A DNA stretch of 64,000 nucleotides from Granulosicoccaceae sp. 1_MG-2023. Lineage in GTDB: Bacteria > Pseudomonadota > Gammaproteobacteria > Granulosicoccales > Granulosicoccaceae. Below are positions 25,049-35,352 of the stretch, one piece after another. Location of the stretch: NCBI GenBank assembly GCA_030546905.1, contig JAUOPI010000002.1, positions 124,001 to 188,000 on the forward strand, given 5' to 3'. A program made the position numbers and the translations under genes. The notes beneath the pieces were generated by a model. The model saw only the letters and a program-made list of their open reading frames with translations. It searched no databases and was not told the origin of the DNA. Positions within the stretch are counted from its first letter, which is position 1; the number at the start of each line of letters is the position of its first letter.

Positions 25049-25888
25049 ATGTCACAGCGTCTTCGGCATTCGGTTTTACTTCTCGGGTGTCTTGCTCTGG
25101 CCGGTTGTGCCGGTACCGGGAGTGCCCGTAAGCCTTCGTTTGCGTATGACAAATACATCACGCGCCCCGGTGATACAGTCGAGTCGGTAGCCTGGCGCTA
25201 CAAACTCACACCGGATGAGCTACGGGCGCGTAATCGTCTGACCGGCGGCAGCATTCTGCCACCGGGCATGCAGTTGGTGATCGCAGCGCCTGTGGTTGCC
25301 ACGACTGCGCCTCAGGCGCCTGTGGCGCGTACGGAATCGGTTGCTGTGGTCAACACGGCAAGGCGCGAGCCGGCGGTGGTTCAGCGTGAACCGCTGGCGC
25401 AGGTCGAGATTCCGGCCAGTGTCCGTAAGGCACCGCGTGAGGAAGTCATCGAAACCGTTGAGTTTGTCGAGCCGGCCAAGCGGGCCGACACCTCTGCGGT
25501 GAAGAAGCAGCAGAAAACAGCCAATGGCTGGATGTGGCCGGCCAGCGGTCAGATCGCGCGGGGCTTCCAGCCCAATGTGGTGAACCGTCAGGGTCTGGAC
25601 ATCACGGTCGCGTCAGGCGAGGACATAGTCGCTGCGGCTGACGGTACGGTGGTGTACAGCGGTCAGGATCTGGCCAGTCACGGCAAGCTGGTGATTCTGC
25701 GCCACGACAACAATCTGTTGTCTGCCTACTCAATGGCTGATGAGCTTTACGTTAAGGAAGACGAAACTGTCCGTGCCGGCGATGCGATCGCCAGCCTGAA
25801 AAGGGATCAGGGCAGTTCGATGTTCCATTTTGAGATCCGCAAGAATGGCAACCCTGTGGATCCGGTGACGTATTTGCCAAAACGTTGA
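25049..25888 (+). CDS. nlpD: Murein hydrolase activator NlpD (LysM and LytM lipoprotein)
   Basis: This 279-residue lipoprotein has a signal with lipobox LALAGC (Cys about 24), a LysM domain (about 38-85, ITRPGDTVESVAWRYKLT), an Ala/Val/Pro-rich linker and a C-terminal LytM/M23 domain (about 160-279). The zinc-site residues are incomplete (the HxxxD region reads NRQGLD), as expected for NlpD, which activates amidase AmiC at the septum rather than cutting peptidoglycan itself. In related bacteria promoters within nlpD drive rpoS, which follows 122 bases downstream. Confidence 0.92.
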   Translation: MSQRLRHSVLLLGCLALAGCAGTGSARKPSFAYDKYITRPGDTVESVAWRYKLTPDELRARNRLTGGSILPPGMQLVIAAPVVATTAPQAPVARTESVAVVNTARREPAVVQREPLAQVEIPASVRKAPREEVIETVEFVEPAKRADTSAVKKQQKTANGWMWPASGQIARGFQPNVVNRQGLDITVASGEDIVAAADGTVVYSGQDLASHGKLVILRHDNNLLSAYSMADELYVKEDETVRAGDAIASLKRDQGSSMFHFEIRKNGNPVDPVTYLPKR

Positions 25889-26010
25889 CAGCGCGTCTGA
25901 TTTTTGGCGTGTTAATTGCTTAGTTTTACCTGTAACTTATTTTGTGACGGAATTCCGACTGAGTGCGGCAGCGGAGTTCCGGACGTAGCTCGAAGACCCG
26001 GAGAATTTTG

Positions 26011-26991
26011 ATGGCTCGAATGAATGACGCTGGCGACGCCAACACCGAAAGTGCAGATGTTGTGGACATGGATGTAGCGGTGGCTGACGCAGCCGGCGTG
26101 GAAGCCGAAGAGCAGATCACGCCGAGTAAATACAAAACGCGTGAAGTATCCCGTAAGGATATGGACGCGACTCGTCTTTATCTGAAAGAAATTGAGTTCT
26201 CACCGCTGCTTACGGCAGACGAGGAGAAAATGTATTCGCGTCAGGCGCAGGCCGGTTGTGAAGCCTCGCGCAAGAAGATGATCGAATGCAATCTGCGGCT
26301 GGTGGTAAAAATCGCCCGTCGTTATATGAATCGCGGACTGGCGCTGCTGGATCTGATCGAAGAGGGCAATCTGGGTCTGATTCACTCGGTTGAAAAATTC
26401 GATCCGGAGCGCGGTTTCCGCTTCTCAACCTACGCGACCTGGTGGATTCGTCAGACCATCGAGCGTGCGCTGATGAATCAGACGCGGACCATTCGTCTGC
26501 CGATTCATATCGTTAAAGAGATGAATGTCTACATCAAAGCCGAGCGCCGTTTGCAGCAAACGCTCAACCGCGATCCCTCGGCTGAGGATATTGCGCAGCT
26601 GACCGAGCGTCCGGTCGCTGACGTCAAGCGCCTGCTGTCGCTGCGTGACCGCGTCAGTTCAGTGGATGTGGCCATCGGCAAAGACGGCGAACGGCCGCTG
26701 CTGGATATTATCCAGGACGATAACAACCCGGACCCGTCGAATATCCTTCAGGATCAGCGCGTTAACTCTCATATTAACGACTGGTTGGGCAAGCTCGAAT
26801 CCAAGCAGCGCGAAGTGCTGGTGCGTCGTTTCGGTCTGCACGGCCACGACAAATCCACACTGGAAGAAGTCGGCCGCGAACTGGGTGTGACCCGCGAGCG
26901 CGTGCGTCAGATTCAGATGGAAGCGCTCAAGCGTCTGCGCCGTCATCTGGAAAGCAACGGCTATTCGGCTGAGAACCTGTTTCTCGCCTGA
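26011..26991 (+). CDS. rpoS: RNA polymerase sigma factor RpoS
   Basis: The protein has 326 residues from the ATG at 26011, with GGAG about 8 bases upstream. It is the general stress and stationary-phase sigma factor. Region 1.2 ([21 protein letters not shown]), region 2 ([27 protein letters not shown] and [13 protein letters not shown]), region 3 ([17 protein letters not shown]) and region 4.2 ([20 protein letters not shown]) are intact. The N-terminal 45 residues are acidic, as in other RpoS proteins. The upstream neighbour nlpD and the strong terminator behind it fit the standard locus. Confidence 0.97.
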   Translation: MARMNDAGDANTESADVVDMDVAVADAAGVEAEEQITPSKYKTREVSRKDMDATRLYLKEIEFSPLLTADEEKMYSRQAQAGCEASRKKMIECNLRLVVKIARRYMNRGLALLDLIEEGNLGLIHSVEKFDPERGFRFSTYATWWIRQTIERALMNQTRTIRLPIHIVKEMNVYIKAERRLQQTLNRDPSAEDIAQLTERPVADVKRLLSLRDRVSSVDVAIGKDGERPLLDIIQDDNNPDPSNILQDQRVNSHINDWLGKLESKQREVLVRRFGLHGHDKSTLEEVGRELGVTRERVRQIQMEALKRLRRHLESNGYSAENLFLA

Positions 26992-27012
26992 GCCGCCGGC
27001 TCACGAATGAGG

Positions 27013-27042
27013 AAAACGCCGCTTCCGAGCGGCGTTTTTTTT
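27013..27042 (+). terminator. Rho-independent terminator of rpoS
   Basis: The stem AACGCCGCT/AGCGGCGTT (27015-27023 with 27028-27036) has a TCCG tetraloop and is followed by a run of eight T starting inside the second arm. It lies 22 bases after the rpoS stop codon. Confidence 0.92.
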
Positions 27043-27244
27043 GTCTGCAAACCGGGGTGGTTGTGGCCGGGTGTGTGCCGGAGCGGGTCTGCACAAAGCC
27101 TGCGTACATGCGTATACTACGTGCCCTGCATCACACTCCGGTCCGCCGGGGCGCTGATGATCTTTGTCAGTCACGGAATTTTTTCTGTCGCGGTGCCGGT
27201 CGCTAAGGCCTGTCGCGGTGGTGGGTAATCTTGGGAGTTTTCGT

Positions 27245-28555
27245 TTGGAACCGGTAAAAGTCGGCCTGCTCGGGCTGGGAGTTGTAGGAGAGGGAACCGC
27301 GCGTGTTCTGGCGCGTAACGCACAGGAAATCAGTCGCCGCGCCGGCAACCGCATTGAAGTGAAATCCGCTGCGGTACGTAACCTCGGTAAAGCCGAAGCG
27401 TTGGGCATTGAAGGCGTGGCTCTGACAACCGATGCCATGTCGGTGGTCGACGATCCGGAAATCTCCGTTGTTGTTGAGCTGATGGGCGGCTGCGATTTCG
27501 CCCGTGAGTGCGTAATGCGTGCCATTGAAAACGGCAAGCACGTGGTAACGGCCAACAAAGCCCTGATCGCGCTGCACGGCAATGAGATTTTCCAGGCCGC
27601 GCAGGACAAGGGCTGCATGGTCGCGTTCGAAGCGGCGGTAGCCGGCGGTATTCCGATTATCAAAGCGATCCGTGAGGGCCTGGCGGCCAACCGGATTGCC
27701 TGGCTGGCCGGCATTATTAACGGCACCGGCAACTTTATTCTCTCTGAGATGCGTGAGAAGGGCCGTGATTTCGATGACGTGCTGGCCGAAGCCCAGGCGC
27801 TCGGTTACGCCGAAGCGGACCCGACCTTTGATGTGGAAGGGATAGATGCAGCGCATAAGCTGACTATTCTGGCCTCGATTGCTTTCGGCATTCCGCTGCA
27901 GTTTGAGGCGGTTTACACAGAAGGTATCTCCGCCATCACCAGTGAAGATGTCAGCTATGCTGAAGAGCTCGGCTATCGCATCAAGCATCTCGGTGTGGCG
28001 CGTAAAAGCAAAGACGGTGTCGAGTTGCGGGTGCATCCGACCCTGATCCCTGAGCGTCGTCTGCTGGCCAATGTAAACGGCGTGATGAATGCGGTGCTGG
28101 TCAATGGTGATGCGGCCGGCCCGACCTTGTATTACGGTCAGGGCGCCGGTGCCGAGGCCACGGCCTCTGCGGTGGTCGCCGATATTGTCGATGTGGTGCG
28201 CACCATGACGGCCGATCCGCATAACCGTGTACCGCATCTGGCATTTCAGCCGGAGTCCCTGTCAAATCTGGCGCCGGTCAGTCAGGATGCCTTTGAGTCA
28301 GCGTATTACCTGCGCATGGAAGCCTGTGATCAGCCTGGTGTGATGGCGGATGTGTCGCGGGTGTTCGGCGATCTGGGTATCAGTATCGAAGCTATCCTGC
28401 AGAAAGAGCCGGCCGAGGATTCTTCGGTGGTGCCGATTATCCTGCTCACGCGGCGGGTTAATGAAGGGCTGATGAACGAAGGGATTGCGCGTCTTGAGGC
28501 CTTGTCCAGTGTGGATAAGCCGGTTGTGCGTATCCGTGTCGAGTCGCTCGGTTAA
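27245..28555 (+). CDS. hom: Homoserine dehydrogenase
   Basis: This enzyme reduces aspartate semialdehyde to homoserine for threonine and methionine synthesis. I choose the TTG at 27245 (GGGAG 6 bases upstream), which gives 436 residues and a family N-terminus (EPVKVGLLGLGVVGEGTARV) holding the NAD(P) motif GLGVVG. A frame open from 27164 adds unrelated residues. Catalytic motifs include NGTGNFILSEM and GYAEADPTFDVEGIDAAHKL. A C-terminal ACT domain (about 355-436, YYLRMEACDQPGVMADVSRV) suggests threonine feedback. thrC, its usual partner, does not follow; ppx converges instead. Confidence 0.94.
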   Translation: MEPVKVGLLGLGVVGEGTARVLARNAQEISRRAGNRIEVKSAAVRNLGKAEALGIEGVALTTDAMSVVDDPEISVVVELMGGCDFARECVMRAIENGKHVVTANKALIALHGNEIFQAAQDKGCMVAFEAAVAGGIPIIKAIREGLAANRIAWLAGIINGTGNFILSEMREKGRDFDDVLAEAQALGYAEADPTFDVEGIDAAHKLTILASIAFGIPLQFEAVYTEGISAITSEDVSYAEELGYRIKHLGVARKSKDGVELRVHPTLIPERRLLANVNGVMNAVLVNGDAAGPTLYYGQGAGAEATASAVVADIVDVVRTMTADPHNRVPHLAFQPESLSNLAPVSQDAFESAYYLRMEACDQPGVMADVSRVFGDLGISIEAILQKEPAEDSSVVPIILLTRRVNEGLMNEGIARLEALSSVDKPVVRIRVESLG

Positions 28556-28597
28556 TTGCCGGTCTTAGCCTGGCTTGTCTTATCCGGGAGCGCCGTG

Positions 28598-30121
28598 TCA
28601 GGCGCTCTCGTCCTCAAACAGATCCAACACCAGTTTGATACCGGCGTTTTTCAGATGGCCGGTTTCCTCGACCAGTTCCACCGTTGTTAAGGGGTGGGAC
28701 TCCATCCATTCGCGCGGCACACCGATCCGCAGTTCCGATTTGCGAACGGTCAGGCGGATTGTCGGCAGCTTGTGTGTGTAGCGGTCACGGTGCAAAAGCA
28801 CAGCGATGCGCAGCAGGGCCAGCAGGCGGGTCAGAGAGCTGCTGCGTTTGCCCGGCAGGTCGGCCAGAGCATCGCTGTTGACCTTGCGCCGGTGGTAACG
28901 CACCAGCAGGGCCAGCTCGTATTGCTGGGTACGTGAAAAGCCCAGCATATCCGAGTGTTTCAGGATGTACTCGCCATGCTTGTGGTATTGCTGATGGGCC
29001 AGAATCAGGCCGATCTCGTGTAATTGCGCAGCCCGTGTCAGCAGGTTCAGGTCGTGCTGCGGGTCCAGTTCCCAGGCTTTGGCCACGGCGCGGAACAGAT
29101 TGCCGGCGGTGCGCGTCACGCGCTCGGCCTGGGTTTTGTCCACCCAGTAGCGCGTTTGCAGTTGATTGATGGTGTATTGCTGGACGTCTTCGTGCTCGGC
29201 TTTGCCAATCATGTCGTAGATCACGCCCTCGCGCAGTGCCACCGGGGAGACGCGGATCTCGTCGATCTTGAGTGCGCGCATAATGCCGTACAGCACCGCA
29301 ATGCCACCGGCCAGGACTTTGCAGCGGTTGTTGCTGACCGACTCGAGCTTGAGTTTTTCGATGCTGCCGGCCTTGATGCAGCGGTCGCAAAGTGTTTTCA
29401 GACCGCTGCGGCTGATGTGTTCTTTGCTCAGGCCCAGTTCGACCAGGGCTTTTTCCACGGATTTGATGGTGCCCGAGCAGCCGATCACTTCGTCGCGCGG
29501 CTCTTCGCGGTAAGCGCGGATGATCGGTTGCAGTTCCAGTTCGGCATGCAGTATGGCAGTGCGCATGCCTTCGTCGCTGATGTGGCCGTCAGGGAAAAAC
29601 TGATCGCTGTAACTGACGCAGCCCATATTCGTGCTTTCCATCAGGTTCGGACGGAAACCGGCACCGGTAATCAGTTCGGTGCTGCCGCCGCCGATGTCGA
29701 TGACCAGGCGTTGTGCGTCGTGATTGGGCTGGCCGTGCGCGACCGCCGAGAATATCAGGCGCGCTTCTTCACGGCCGGAAATAATCTCGATATTGCGCCC
29801 GATCAGGCTTTCGGCGTGGCGGTTCAGTTCATCGGCATTGCGCGCGCGGCGCAGGGTGTTGGTGCCGACGATGCGGATGTTTTCACGCGGGATGCCGCGC
29901 AGCCGTTGCTCAAACTGGGCCAGACAGGCCTGGGCCCGTTCCATGGTTTCGGGCTTGATGTTTTTTTTACCGTCCAGTCCGGAGCCGAGCCGGACGGAGT
30001 CGCGGATCCGGTCGATCAGACGCAGCGACTGGCCTTCGAGTCGTGCCACCACCATGTGGAAGCTGTTGGAGCCAAGGTCGATGGCGGCATAGCTGTGTGT
30101 TTTATCGGCGCTGGTGGTCAT
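28598..30121 (-). CDS. ppx: Exopolyphosphatase Ppx
   Basis: The protein has 507 residues from the ATG at 30121, 12 bases beyond the prmC stop. It is an ASKHA-fold Ppx/GppA phosphatase that releases orthophosphate from polyphosphate chain ends. N-terminal phosphate-loop motifs are AAIDLGSNSFHMVVAR and VIDIGGGSTELITG, and the catalytic Glu lies in VGTNTLRRARN...SGREEARLI. A C-terminal HD-like helical region (LLTRAAQLHEIGLILAHQQYHKHG) matches long Ppx enzymes. GppA (pppGpp phosphatase) is the close paralogue, but the length favours Ppx. A hairpin overlaps the stop codon. Confidence 0.93.
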   Translation of the reverse strand: MTTSADKTHSYAAIDLGSNSFHMVVARLEGQSLRLIDRIRDSVRLGSGLDGKKNIKPETMERAQACLAQFEQRLRGIPRENIRIVGTNTLRRARNADELNRHAESLIGRNIEIISGREEARLIFSAVAHGQPNHDAQRLVIDIGGGSTELITGAGFRPNLMESTNMGCVSYSDQFFPDGHISDEGMRTAILHAELELQPIIRAYREEPRDEVIGCSGTIKSVEKALVELGLSKEHISRSGLKTLCDRCIKAGSIEKLKLESVSNNRCKVLAGGIAVLYGIMRALKIDEIRVSPVALREGVIYDMIGKAEHEDVQQYTINQLQTRYWVDKTQAERVTRTAGNLFRAVAKAWELDPQHDLNLLTRAAQLHEIGLILAHQQYHKHGEYILKHSDMLGFSRTQQYELALLVRYHRRKVNSDALADLPGKRSSSLTRLLALLRIAVLLHRDRYTHKLPTIRLTVRKSELRIGVPREWMESHPLTTVELVEETGHLKNAGIKLVLDLFEDESA

Positions 30122-30132
30122 GCTGATTTCCG

Positions 30133-30984
30133 TCAGGTGTGAGGTTTTCGTCCCAGAGTCACGCGCTCGTGTCCCGCATAGTCGTTCCGGGTCTGTACTT
30201 GTATATAGCCGGCCTGAGCGAAGAGCTGCCGGCAGGCGGCGCCCTGATCGTATCCGTGTTCGCACAGCAGCCAGCCGGCCGGGCTCAGGTAGGCCGGTGC
30301 CTGAGCAATAATCAGGCGCAGATCATCCAAACCGTCGCGGCCGCTGGTCAGTGCCCGGCGCGGTTCGTATTGTAACCCGCGGTCCAGCAGGTGAGGGTCG
30401 TTGTCGGCGATATAAGGCGGATTCGTAACAATCAGCCCGAAGTGCCTGGCGCTGACCGCGCCGAACCAGTCGGATTGGCAAAAGTGGGCGTTGCTGATGT
30501 GGTTGCTGAGCGCGTTGTCGCGCGCGACACGCAGCGAAGCGGGATCGATATCAGTGCCGGTCACGTCGCTGGCGGGCCATTCTTTGGCCAGCGCCAGTGC
30601 CAGCGCGCCTGTACCTGTGCCGAGATCCAGAACGTGCGCCGGGGCGGTCCCGTCGAAGCACTCCAGCGCCTGCTCGACCAGCACTTCGCTGTCGGGCCGC
30701 GGAATCAGGGTGTCGGGAGTGACCTTGAGCTCCAGCGACCAGAACGCTGCGTGGCCGGTGATATAGGCCAGCGGTTCACCGTTGCAACGCCGTTGCAGGG
30801 CCTCGCTGAAGCGGGCGCATTGGGCGCTGTCGGGTTGTTGCTCATCATTGGCAATCAGCCAGGTGGCCGGCCGCGCCAGAGCCTGGCTGAGCAGCTGGCG
30901 CGCTTCGCTGAGCGGGTAGTCGCTGTGCGGGCTGAGTTGTTGCGCGGCGGCGCGGAGCAGCTGCGCGATGGTGTTGTCAGTCAC
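30133..30984 (-). CDS. prmC: Release factor glutamine methyltransferase PrmC
   Basis: This 283-residue enzyme methylates the glutamine of the GGQ motif in RF1 and RF2. The catalytic NPPY lies at about 188-191 ([12 protein letters not shown]), the SAM motif is [16 protein letters not shown], and the N-terminal helical substrate domain includes [16 protein letters not shown] and [13 protein letters not shown]. It overlaps its substrate gene prfA by 8 bases, the standard coupling. Confidence 0.96.
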   Translation of the reverse strand: MTDNTIAQLLRAAAQQLSPHSDYPLSEARQLLSQALARPATWLIANDEQQPDSAQCARFSEALQRRCNGEPLAYITGHAAFWSLELKVTPDTLIPRPDSEVLVEQALECFDGTAPAHVLDLGTGTGALALALAKEWPASDVTGTDIDPASLRVARDNALSNHISNAHFCQSDWFGAVSARHFGLIVTNPPYIADNDPHLLDRGLQYEPRRALTSGRDGLDDLRLIIAQAPAYLSPAGWLLCEHGYDQGAACRQLFAQAGYIQVQTRNDYAGHERVTLGRKPHT

Positions 30985-32059
30985 CGAGCTCTGCCAACAG
31001 GTCGGCCTGATGTTCGGCGAGCAGCGGATCGATGACCTGGGCCAGGTCGCCGGCCAGAATCTCTTCGAGTTTGTAGAGTGTCAGGCCGATGCGGTGATCG
31101 GTGACCCGTCCCTGCGGGAAGTTGTAGGTGCGGATTCGTTCGGAGCGGTCGCCGCTGCCGACCTGCAGCCGGCGTGATTCGGAGCGGGCCGCCTGTTGCC
31201 GTCCGATCTGTTCGTCCATCAACCTGGCCTGCAGCAGTGACAGTGCTTTTGCGCGGTTCTTATGTTGCGAGCGCTCTTCCTGACATTCGACCACTATGCC
31301 GCTGGGCAGGTGGGTAATGCGGATCGCCGAATCGGTTTTGTTGATGTGCTGACCGCCGGCGCCGGACGCGCGGAAGGTGTCGACCTTGAGGTCGGCCGGG
31401 TTGATATTGATTTCTTCGACCTCGTCCGGCTCGGGCAGAATCGCCACGGTTGCCGCCGAGGTGTGAACCCGGCCCTGGGATTCGGTTTCGGGTACCCGTT
31501 GCACGCGGTGCGCGCCGGATTCGAATTTCAGGCGTGAGAACACGCCGTTGCCGATAATGCGGGTGACTACTTCTTTGTAGCCGCCGTGCTCGCCGGGCCG
31601 TTCGCTGAGCAGCTCACTGCGCCAGCCCCGGGTTTCGGCGTAGCGGGTGTACATTTTCAGCAGATCGCCGGCAAACAGTGCCGCTTCATCGCCGCCGGTG
31701 CCGGCGCGGATTTCGAGAAAGACGTTGTTCTCATCACGCGGGTCTTTGGGCAGCAGCAGGGTGTTGATCTCTTTGCCCAGCGCGTCCAGCCGGGCGCTGG
31801 CGGCACGGATCTCGTCCTCGGCCATGGCGCGCATGTCCGGGTCGCTGTCATTGGCCATTTCCTGTGCGCTGCTCAGGTCGTCGCGGGCTTTTTCGTAGTC
31901 GTTCCAGGCCTTGATGACCGGCTCCAGCGAGGCGTATTCGCGCGACAGGTCGCGGAAGCGGTTCTGGTCGGCGATGACATCGGCTTCGCCGAGCAGGGCG
32001 GCGATTTCTTCATGGCGTTCGCTTGCCTGTTGCAGCCGGCCCCTGATCGAGTCTTTCAT
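30977..32059 (-). CDS. prfA: Peptide chain release factor 1
   Basis: RF1 (360 residues) reads UAA and UAG stop codons. The GGQ motif lies in [20 protein letters not shown] near residue 235. The codon-recognition tripeptide region reads [14 protein letters not shown], giving PET where E. coli RF1 has PAT; the P and T are kept. The start codon shares one base with the hemA stop (TAATG), implying coupling. The order hemA-prfA-prmC is conserved in gammaproteobacteria. Confidence 0.97.
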   Translation of the reverse strand: MKDSIRGRLQQASERHEEIAALLGEADVIADQNRFRDLSREYASLEPVIKAWNDYEKARDDLSSAQEMANDSDPDMRAMAEDEIRAASARLDALGKEINTLLLPKDPRDENNVFLEIRAGTGGDEAALFAGDLLKMYTRYAETRGWRSELLSERPGEHGGYKEVVTRIIGNGVFSRLKFESGAHRVQRVPETESQGRVHTSAATVAILPEPDEVEEININPADLKVDTFRASGAGGQHINKTDSAIRITHLPSGIVVECQEERSQHKNRAKALSLLQARLMDEQIGRQQAARSESRRLQVGSGDRSERIRTYNFPQGRVTDHRIGLTLYKLEEILAGDLAQVIDPLLAEHQADLLAELGD

Positions 32060-33318
32060 TATTGGTCTTTATCCAGTCCGAAAAGGGTGTTGGCTGCTTC
32101 GATAATATCCAGCCGGCCTTCTTCGCCGGCTTCGCGCAGGCGCGCGCTCGGGGTGTGCAGCAGCTTGTTGGTCATGCTGTGCGCGAAACGCTGCAGTACC
32201 TGTTCGGCAGGCATGCCGCGTTCGAGCTCGCGCATGCTTTTTTGCAGCAGTTCCTGCTGAATGCCGGCAGCGTTCTGGCGGTACTGCTTAATGGTGTTCA
32301 TGGCGTTCATCGCGCGCAGCTTGCGCATAAACTGCTCGACCTGGGTGAGGATCATTTCCTCGGCCTGGTCGGCCGCTTCCTGACGCGATTTGCGGTTCTC
32401 GTCGATGACGTTCTGCAGGTCGTCGACCGTGTACAGAAAGACATCATCGAGTTCGGAGACCTGATGCTCGATGTCCCGCGGAACTGCAATATCGACCATA
32501 AACATGGGTTCGTGGCGGCGTTTTTTCAGGGCCGCTTCGACCGCGCCTTTGCCGAGGATTGGCAGTGGTGCGGCGGTGGAGGCGATAACGATGTCGGATT
32601 CGGCCAGCACGTCCGGGATATCGGCGATCCGCACGGCGCGGGCCTTGTATTCGGCGCCGATGGCTTCGGCCCTGGCCAGCGTCCGGTTGGCGATGATCAT
32701 ATTGCCGATGCCGGAGCTGTAAAGATGGCGGGAGACCAGTTCGATGGTTTCGCCGGCACCGATCATCAGCGCGGTTTTGCCGGACAGGTCGCCGAAGATC
32801 TGCCGTGCCAGGCTGACCGCGGCGAAGGCGACCGACACCGGGTTGCTGCCGATGCGCGTATTGGTGCGCACCAGTTTGGCGACGCTGAATGCGTGCTCGA
32901 AGAGCTGGCTCAGTTCGCGCCCGAGGGCACCGTTCTGCGAGGCGGTCTGATACGCCTGTTTGATCTGGCCGAGGATCTGCGGTTCGCCCAGTACCAGTGA
33001 ATCCAGCCCGCTGCAGACCCGCAACAGATGCTGTACCGCGTACTGATCATCGTGGCGGAACAGATAGGGGGAGAAACTGTCCGGGTCGGCGTGAAAGTGT
33101 GTGTGCAGCCAGGCGATGACCTGCGCGACCGCGTCGTCTTCCATGCCGCAGTAGATTTCGGTGCGGTTGCAGGTCGAGACAATGGCCGCTTCGGTCACCC
33201 CCTCGATGCTTTTTAATTCGCGCAGGGAGTCGGGCAGCTTCTCGGGAGAAAAGCTGGCTCGCTCGCGGATTTCCACCGGGGCGGTATTGTGATTAAGGCC
33301 AAGGGCTACGAGTGACAT
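32059..33318 (-). CDS. hemA: Glutamyl-tRNA reductase HemA
   Basis: The protein has 419 residues from the ATG at 33318. It reduces glutamyl-tRNA to glutamate-1-semialdehyde, the first step of C5-pathway haem synthesis. The catalytic Cys50 is in [13 protein letters not shown], the N-terminal motif is [18 protein letters not shown], the NADPH motif is [13 protein letters not shown] and the C-terminal dimerisation helix is present. A frame back to 33336 adds six unrelated residues. It faces the TPR-lolB unit across a 315-base divergent region. Confidence 0.97.
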   Translation of the reverse strand: MSLVALGLNHNTAPVEIRERASFSPEKLPDSLRELKSIEGVTEAAIVSTCNRTEIYCGMEDDAVAQVIAWLHTHFHADPDSFSPYLFRHDDQYAVQHLLRVCSGLDSLVLGEPQILGQIKQAYQTASQNGALGRELSQLFEHAFSVAKLVRTNTRIGSNPVSVAFAAVSLARQIFGDLSGKTALMIGAGETIELVSRHLYSSGIGNMIIANRTLARAEAIGAEYKARAVRIADIPDVLAESDIVIASTAAPLPILGKGAVEAALKKRRHEPMFMVDIAVPRDIEHQVSELDDVFLYTVDDLQNVIDENRKSRQEAADQAEEMILTQVEQFMRKLRAMNAMNTIKQYRQNAAGIQQELLQKSMRELERGMPAEQVLQRFAHSMTNKLLHTPSARLREAGEEGRLDIIEAANTLFGLDKDQ

Positions 33319-33633
33319 CGCGCGGGATTGTAGCAAAAATCACGGCACGGGAGTTCTCCCTTGTCGCAATTTGCCACACTGTTTGTAGGTTTAATGCCTG
33401 TCTGTCATTGGCGTAATAGCGAAAACCGCCGCCGGCACGGGCCGTGGCGTGGCTTTTGGGCTAAACTGGGCCGTAATCAGTCACTTGTGCGGTCTGTCAT
33501 ACGGCGGGTCGGAAAACCGACTCTGTCGCATAATACGCATGCATACTTGCCGGAGCGGGTGCGCTGCGGGGTAAGATGCCGGAGAACAAGGACCGGCAGC
33601 GAACCGGCTGAAGTGATCCAAGGGAACTCTCTT
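33319..33633. promoter_or_regulatory. Divergent intergenic region hemA / TPR lipoprotein
   Basis: A 315-base region that must hold promoters for two divergent operons. I see several weak -10-like elements (for example CATAAT near 33528 on the plus strand), but no pair with a convincing -35. No small gene is supported; the open frame across it has no family-like sequence. Confidence 0.4.
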
Positions 33634-35352
33634 ATGCAAAACATCCGTCGTCGACCGGCGTCATTGCTCGCTGCGGCACTTTCCTGTGCTGTTCTGTCTG
33701 CCTGCACTACCAACGAGCGGGGCGGCGCCATGGCGCAGGATAGTGTGCTGCAGGGCACATCGGTTTCGCCGCGTTCGGAAGTGATGTTCGAGGTGCTGGC
33801 CGCCGAACTGGCCGGACGCCGCGGCATGCTCGATGCGGCGACCGAAAATTACCTCAGCGCCTCGGCCAAATCCGCTGACGTGCGGATCGCCGAACGGGCC
33901 ACCAAACTGGCCGTTTTCAGTCGCCAGTGGGATAAGGCCGCGCAGGCCGCCGGGCGCTGGAGCACGCTTGATCCGGATAATCTCGAAAGCTGGCAGCTGC
34001 TGGGCCAGATTTCTCTCTATCAGGGCGACGCCGCCGCTGCCGAACAGGCCTTTCTGTCATTGATCGAACGCTCGCCGGACACCCGGGCGGGGGTTCGCAC
34101 GGTGGTCTCGACGCTGCTGCACGAAAGCAATTTCCGTCTCGCACTGGACGTGATGCAGGGTCTTAGCGCCAAACGGCCCGATAGCGCCATGCTCTGGTTC
34201 GGTCAGGCGCGTCTGCAGCTCTCGGCCGATGACAAGAGCGCGGCCTTGCAGTCGGTAGAGCGTTCTCTGATGCTGGATGATCAATCGGCCGATGCGATTT
34301 TGCTCAAAGGCCAGATTCTCGCTGAGTCCGGACGGGCCGCCGAAGGTTATGACTATGTGCGCGGCCGACTGGATGATCTGCAAGACCCGCTGGTCGCGCG
34401 TCTGGGGTTTGCCCGCATGCTGGTGCAGGCCGGGCGCTATGATGAAGCCAGCCGTGAGTTCGAGGTTATCGCAGCGCTGGCGCCGGATGATGCCAATGCC
34501 ATGTTCTCGCTCGGGCTGCTGGCAATTGAATCGCGCCGCACCGAAGCGGCCGAGGACTATCTGGAGCGGGTGCTTGAGCTCGGTGAGTATCAGTCCGATG
34601 CCAACTACTATCTGGCCCGGATCGCCGATAACCGCGGCGAAATCCAGCGTGCGCTGATCCACTATGAAGCCGTGCAGGAAGGCGACAATGTGATGGATGC
34701 GCATATCCGCGCGGCCGAACTGGTTGCCGCCAGCGGTGATCTGGATGAAGGGCGGACGCGGATTCACCGTCTGCGCATGATTAACACTGATCCGCGTATT
34801 TTGCTGCAGCTGGTGCTGGCCGAAGGGCGGATGCTGCGCGATGCCGGCGACTATACCGAATCGCTGTCAGTTTTCGGTGAGGGGCTGCAGCAGTTTCCGG
34901 ACAACGTGGAGCTGCTTTATGCCCATGCCCTGACGGCTGAACGGCTCGGCCTGGACGGCGACTTTGAACAGGATTTGCGCCGGGTCATCGAGCTCGAGCC
35001 GGATAACGCCCATGCGCTTAACGCGCTGGGGTATTTTCTGGTCGACAAGGGCCATCGTCTTGAAGAGGCCGAGGTTTACCTGAATAAGGCCATCAGTCTG
35101 TTGCCTGAAGATCCGGCCATTATCGACAGCCTCGGCTGGCTCCGCTATCGCCAGGGTGATCACGAACAGGCCATTGCGTTGTTACGCCGTGCGTTTTCCA
35201 AACTGATTGACCCGGAGATCGCGGCTCATCTGGGCGAAGTGCTGTGGGTGACCGGTGACGAGAAATCCGCGCAGGAGATCTGGAACAAAGGGCTCGAAAA
35301 ACAGCCCGATGACGGCCTGTTGCGGGGCGTGATGGAGCGTTACATTCCTTGA
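33634..35352 (+). CDS. Tetratricopeptide-repeat lipoprotein
   Basis: The protein has 572 residues from the ATG at 33634 (AGGGA upstream). It has a signal peptide with lipobox AVLSAC (Cys about 21), then about a dozen TPR-like helical pairs across the rest of the protein, clearest near the end (NAHALNALGYFLVDKGHRLEEAE and DSLGWLRYRQGDHEQAIALL). TPR proteins in this exact position, upstream of lolB, occur in pseudomonads. They are presumed periplasmic or outer-membrane scaffolds of unknown partner. Its TGA overlaps the TTG start of lolB. Confidence 0.87.
   Translation: MQNIRRRPASLLAAALSCAVLSACTTNERGGAMAQDSVLQGTSVSPRSEVMFEVLAAELAGRRGMLDAATENYLSASAKSADVRIAERATKLAVFSRQWDKAAQAAGRWSTLDPDNLESWQLLGQISLYQGDAAAAEQAFLSLIERSPDTRAGVRTVVSTLLHESNFRLALDVMQGLSAKRPDSAMLWFGQARLQLSADDKSAALQSVERSLMLDDQSADAILLKGQILAESGRAAEGYDYVRGRLDDLQDPLVARLGFARMLVQAGRYDEASREFEVIAALAPDDANAMFSLGLLAIESRRTEAAEDYLERVLELGEYQSDANYYLARIADNRGEIQRALIHYEAVQEGDNVMDAHIRAAELVAASGDLDEGRTRIHRLRMINTDPRILLQLVLAEGRMLRDAGDYTESLSVFGEGLQQFPDNVELLYAHALTAERLGLDGDFEQDLRRVIELEPDNAHALNALGYFLVDKGHRLEEAEVYLNKAISLLPEDPAIIDSLGWLRYRQGDHEQAIALLRRAFSKLIDPEIAAHLGEVLWVTGDEKSAQEIWNKGLEKQPDDGLLRGVMERYIP

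Noticed and set aside
29024-30142. Plus-strand open frame (372 codons) opposite ppx
   Set aside because: Antisense shadow; the residues mirror codon bias of ppx and no family is recognisable.
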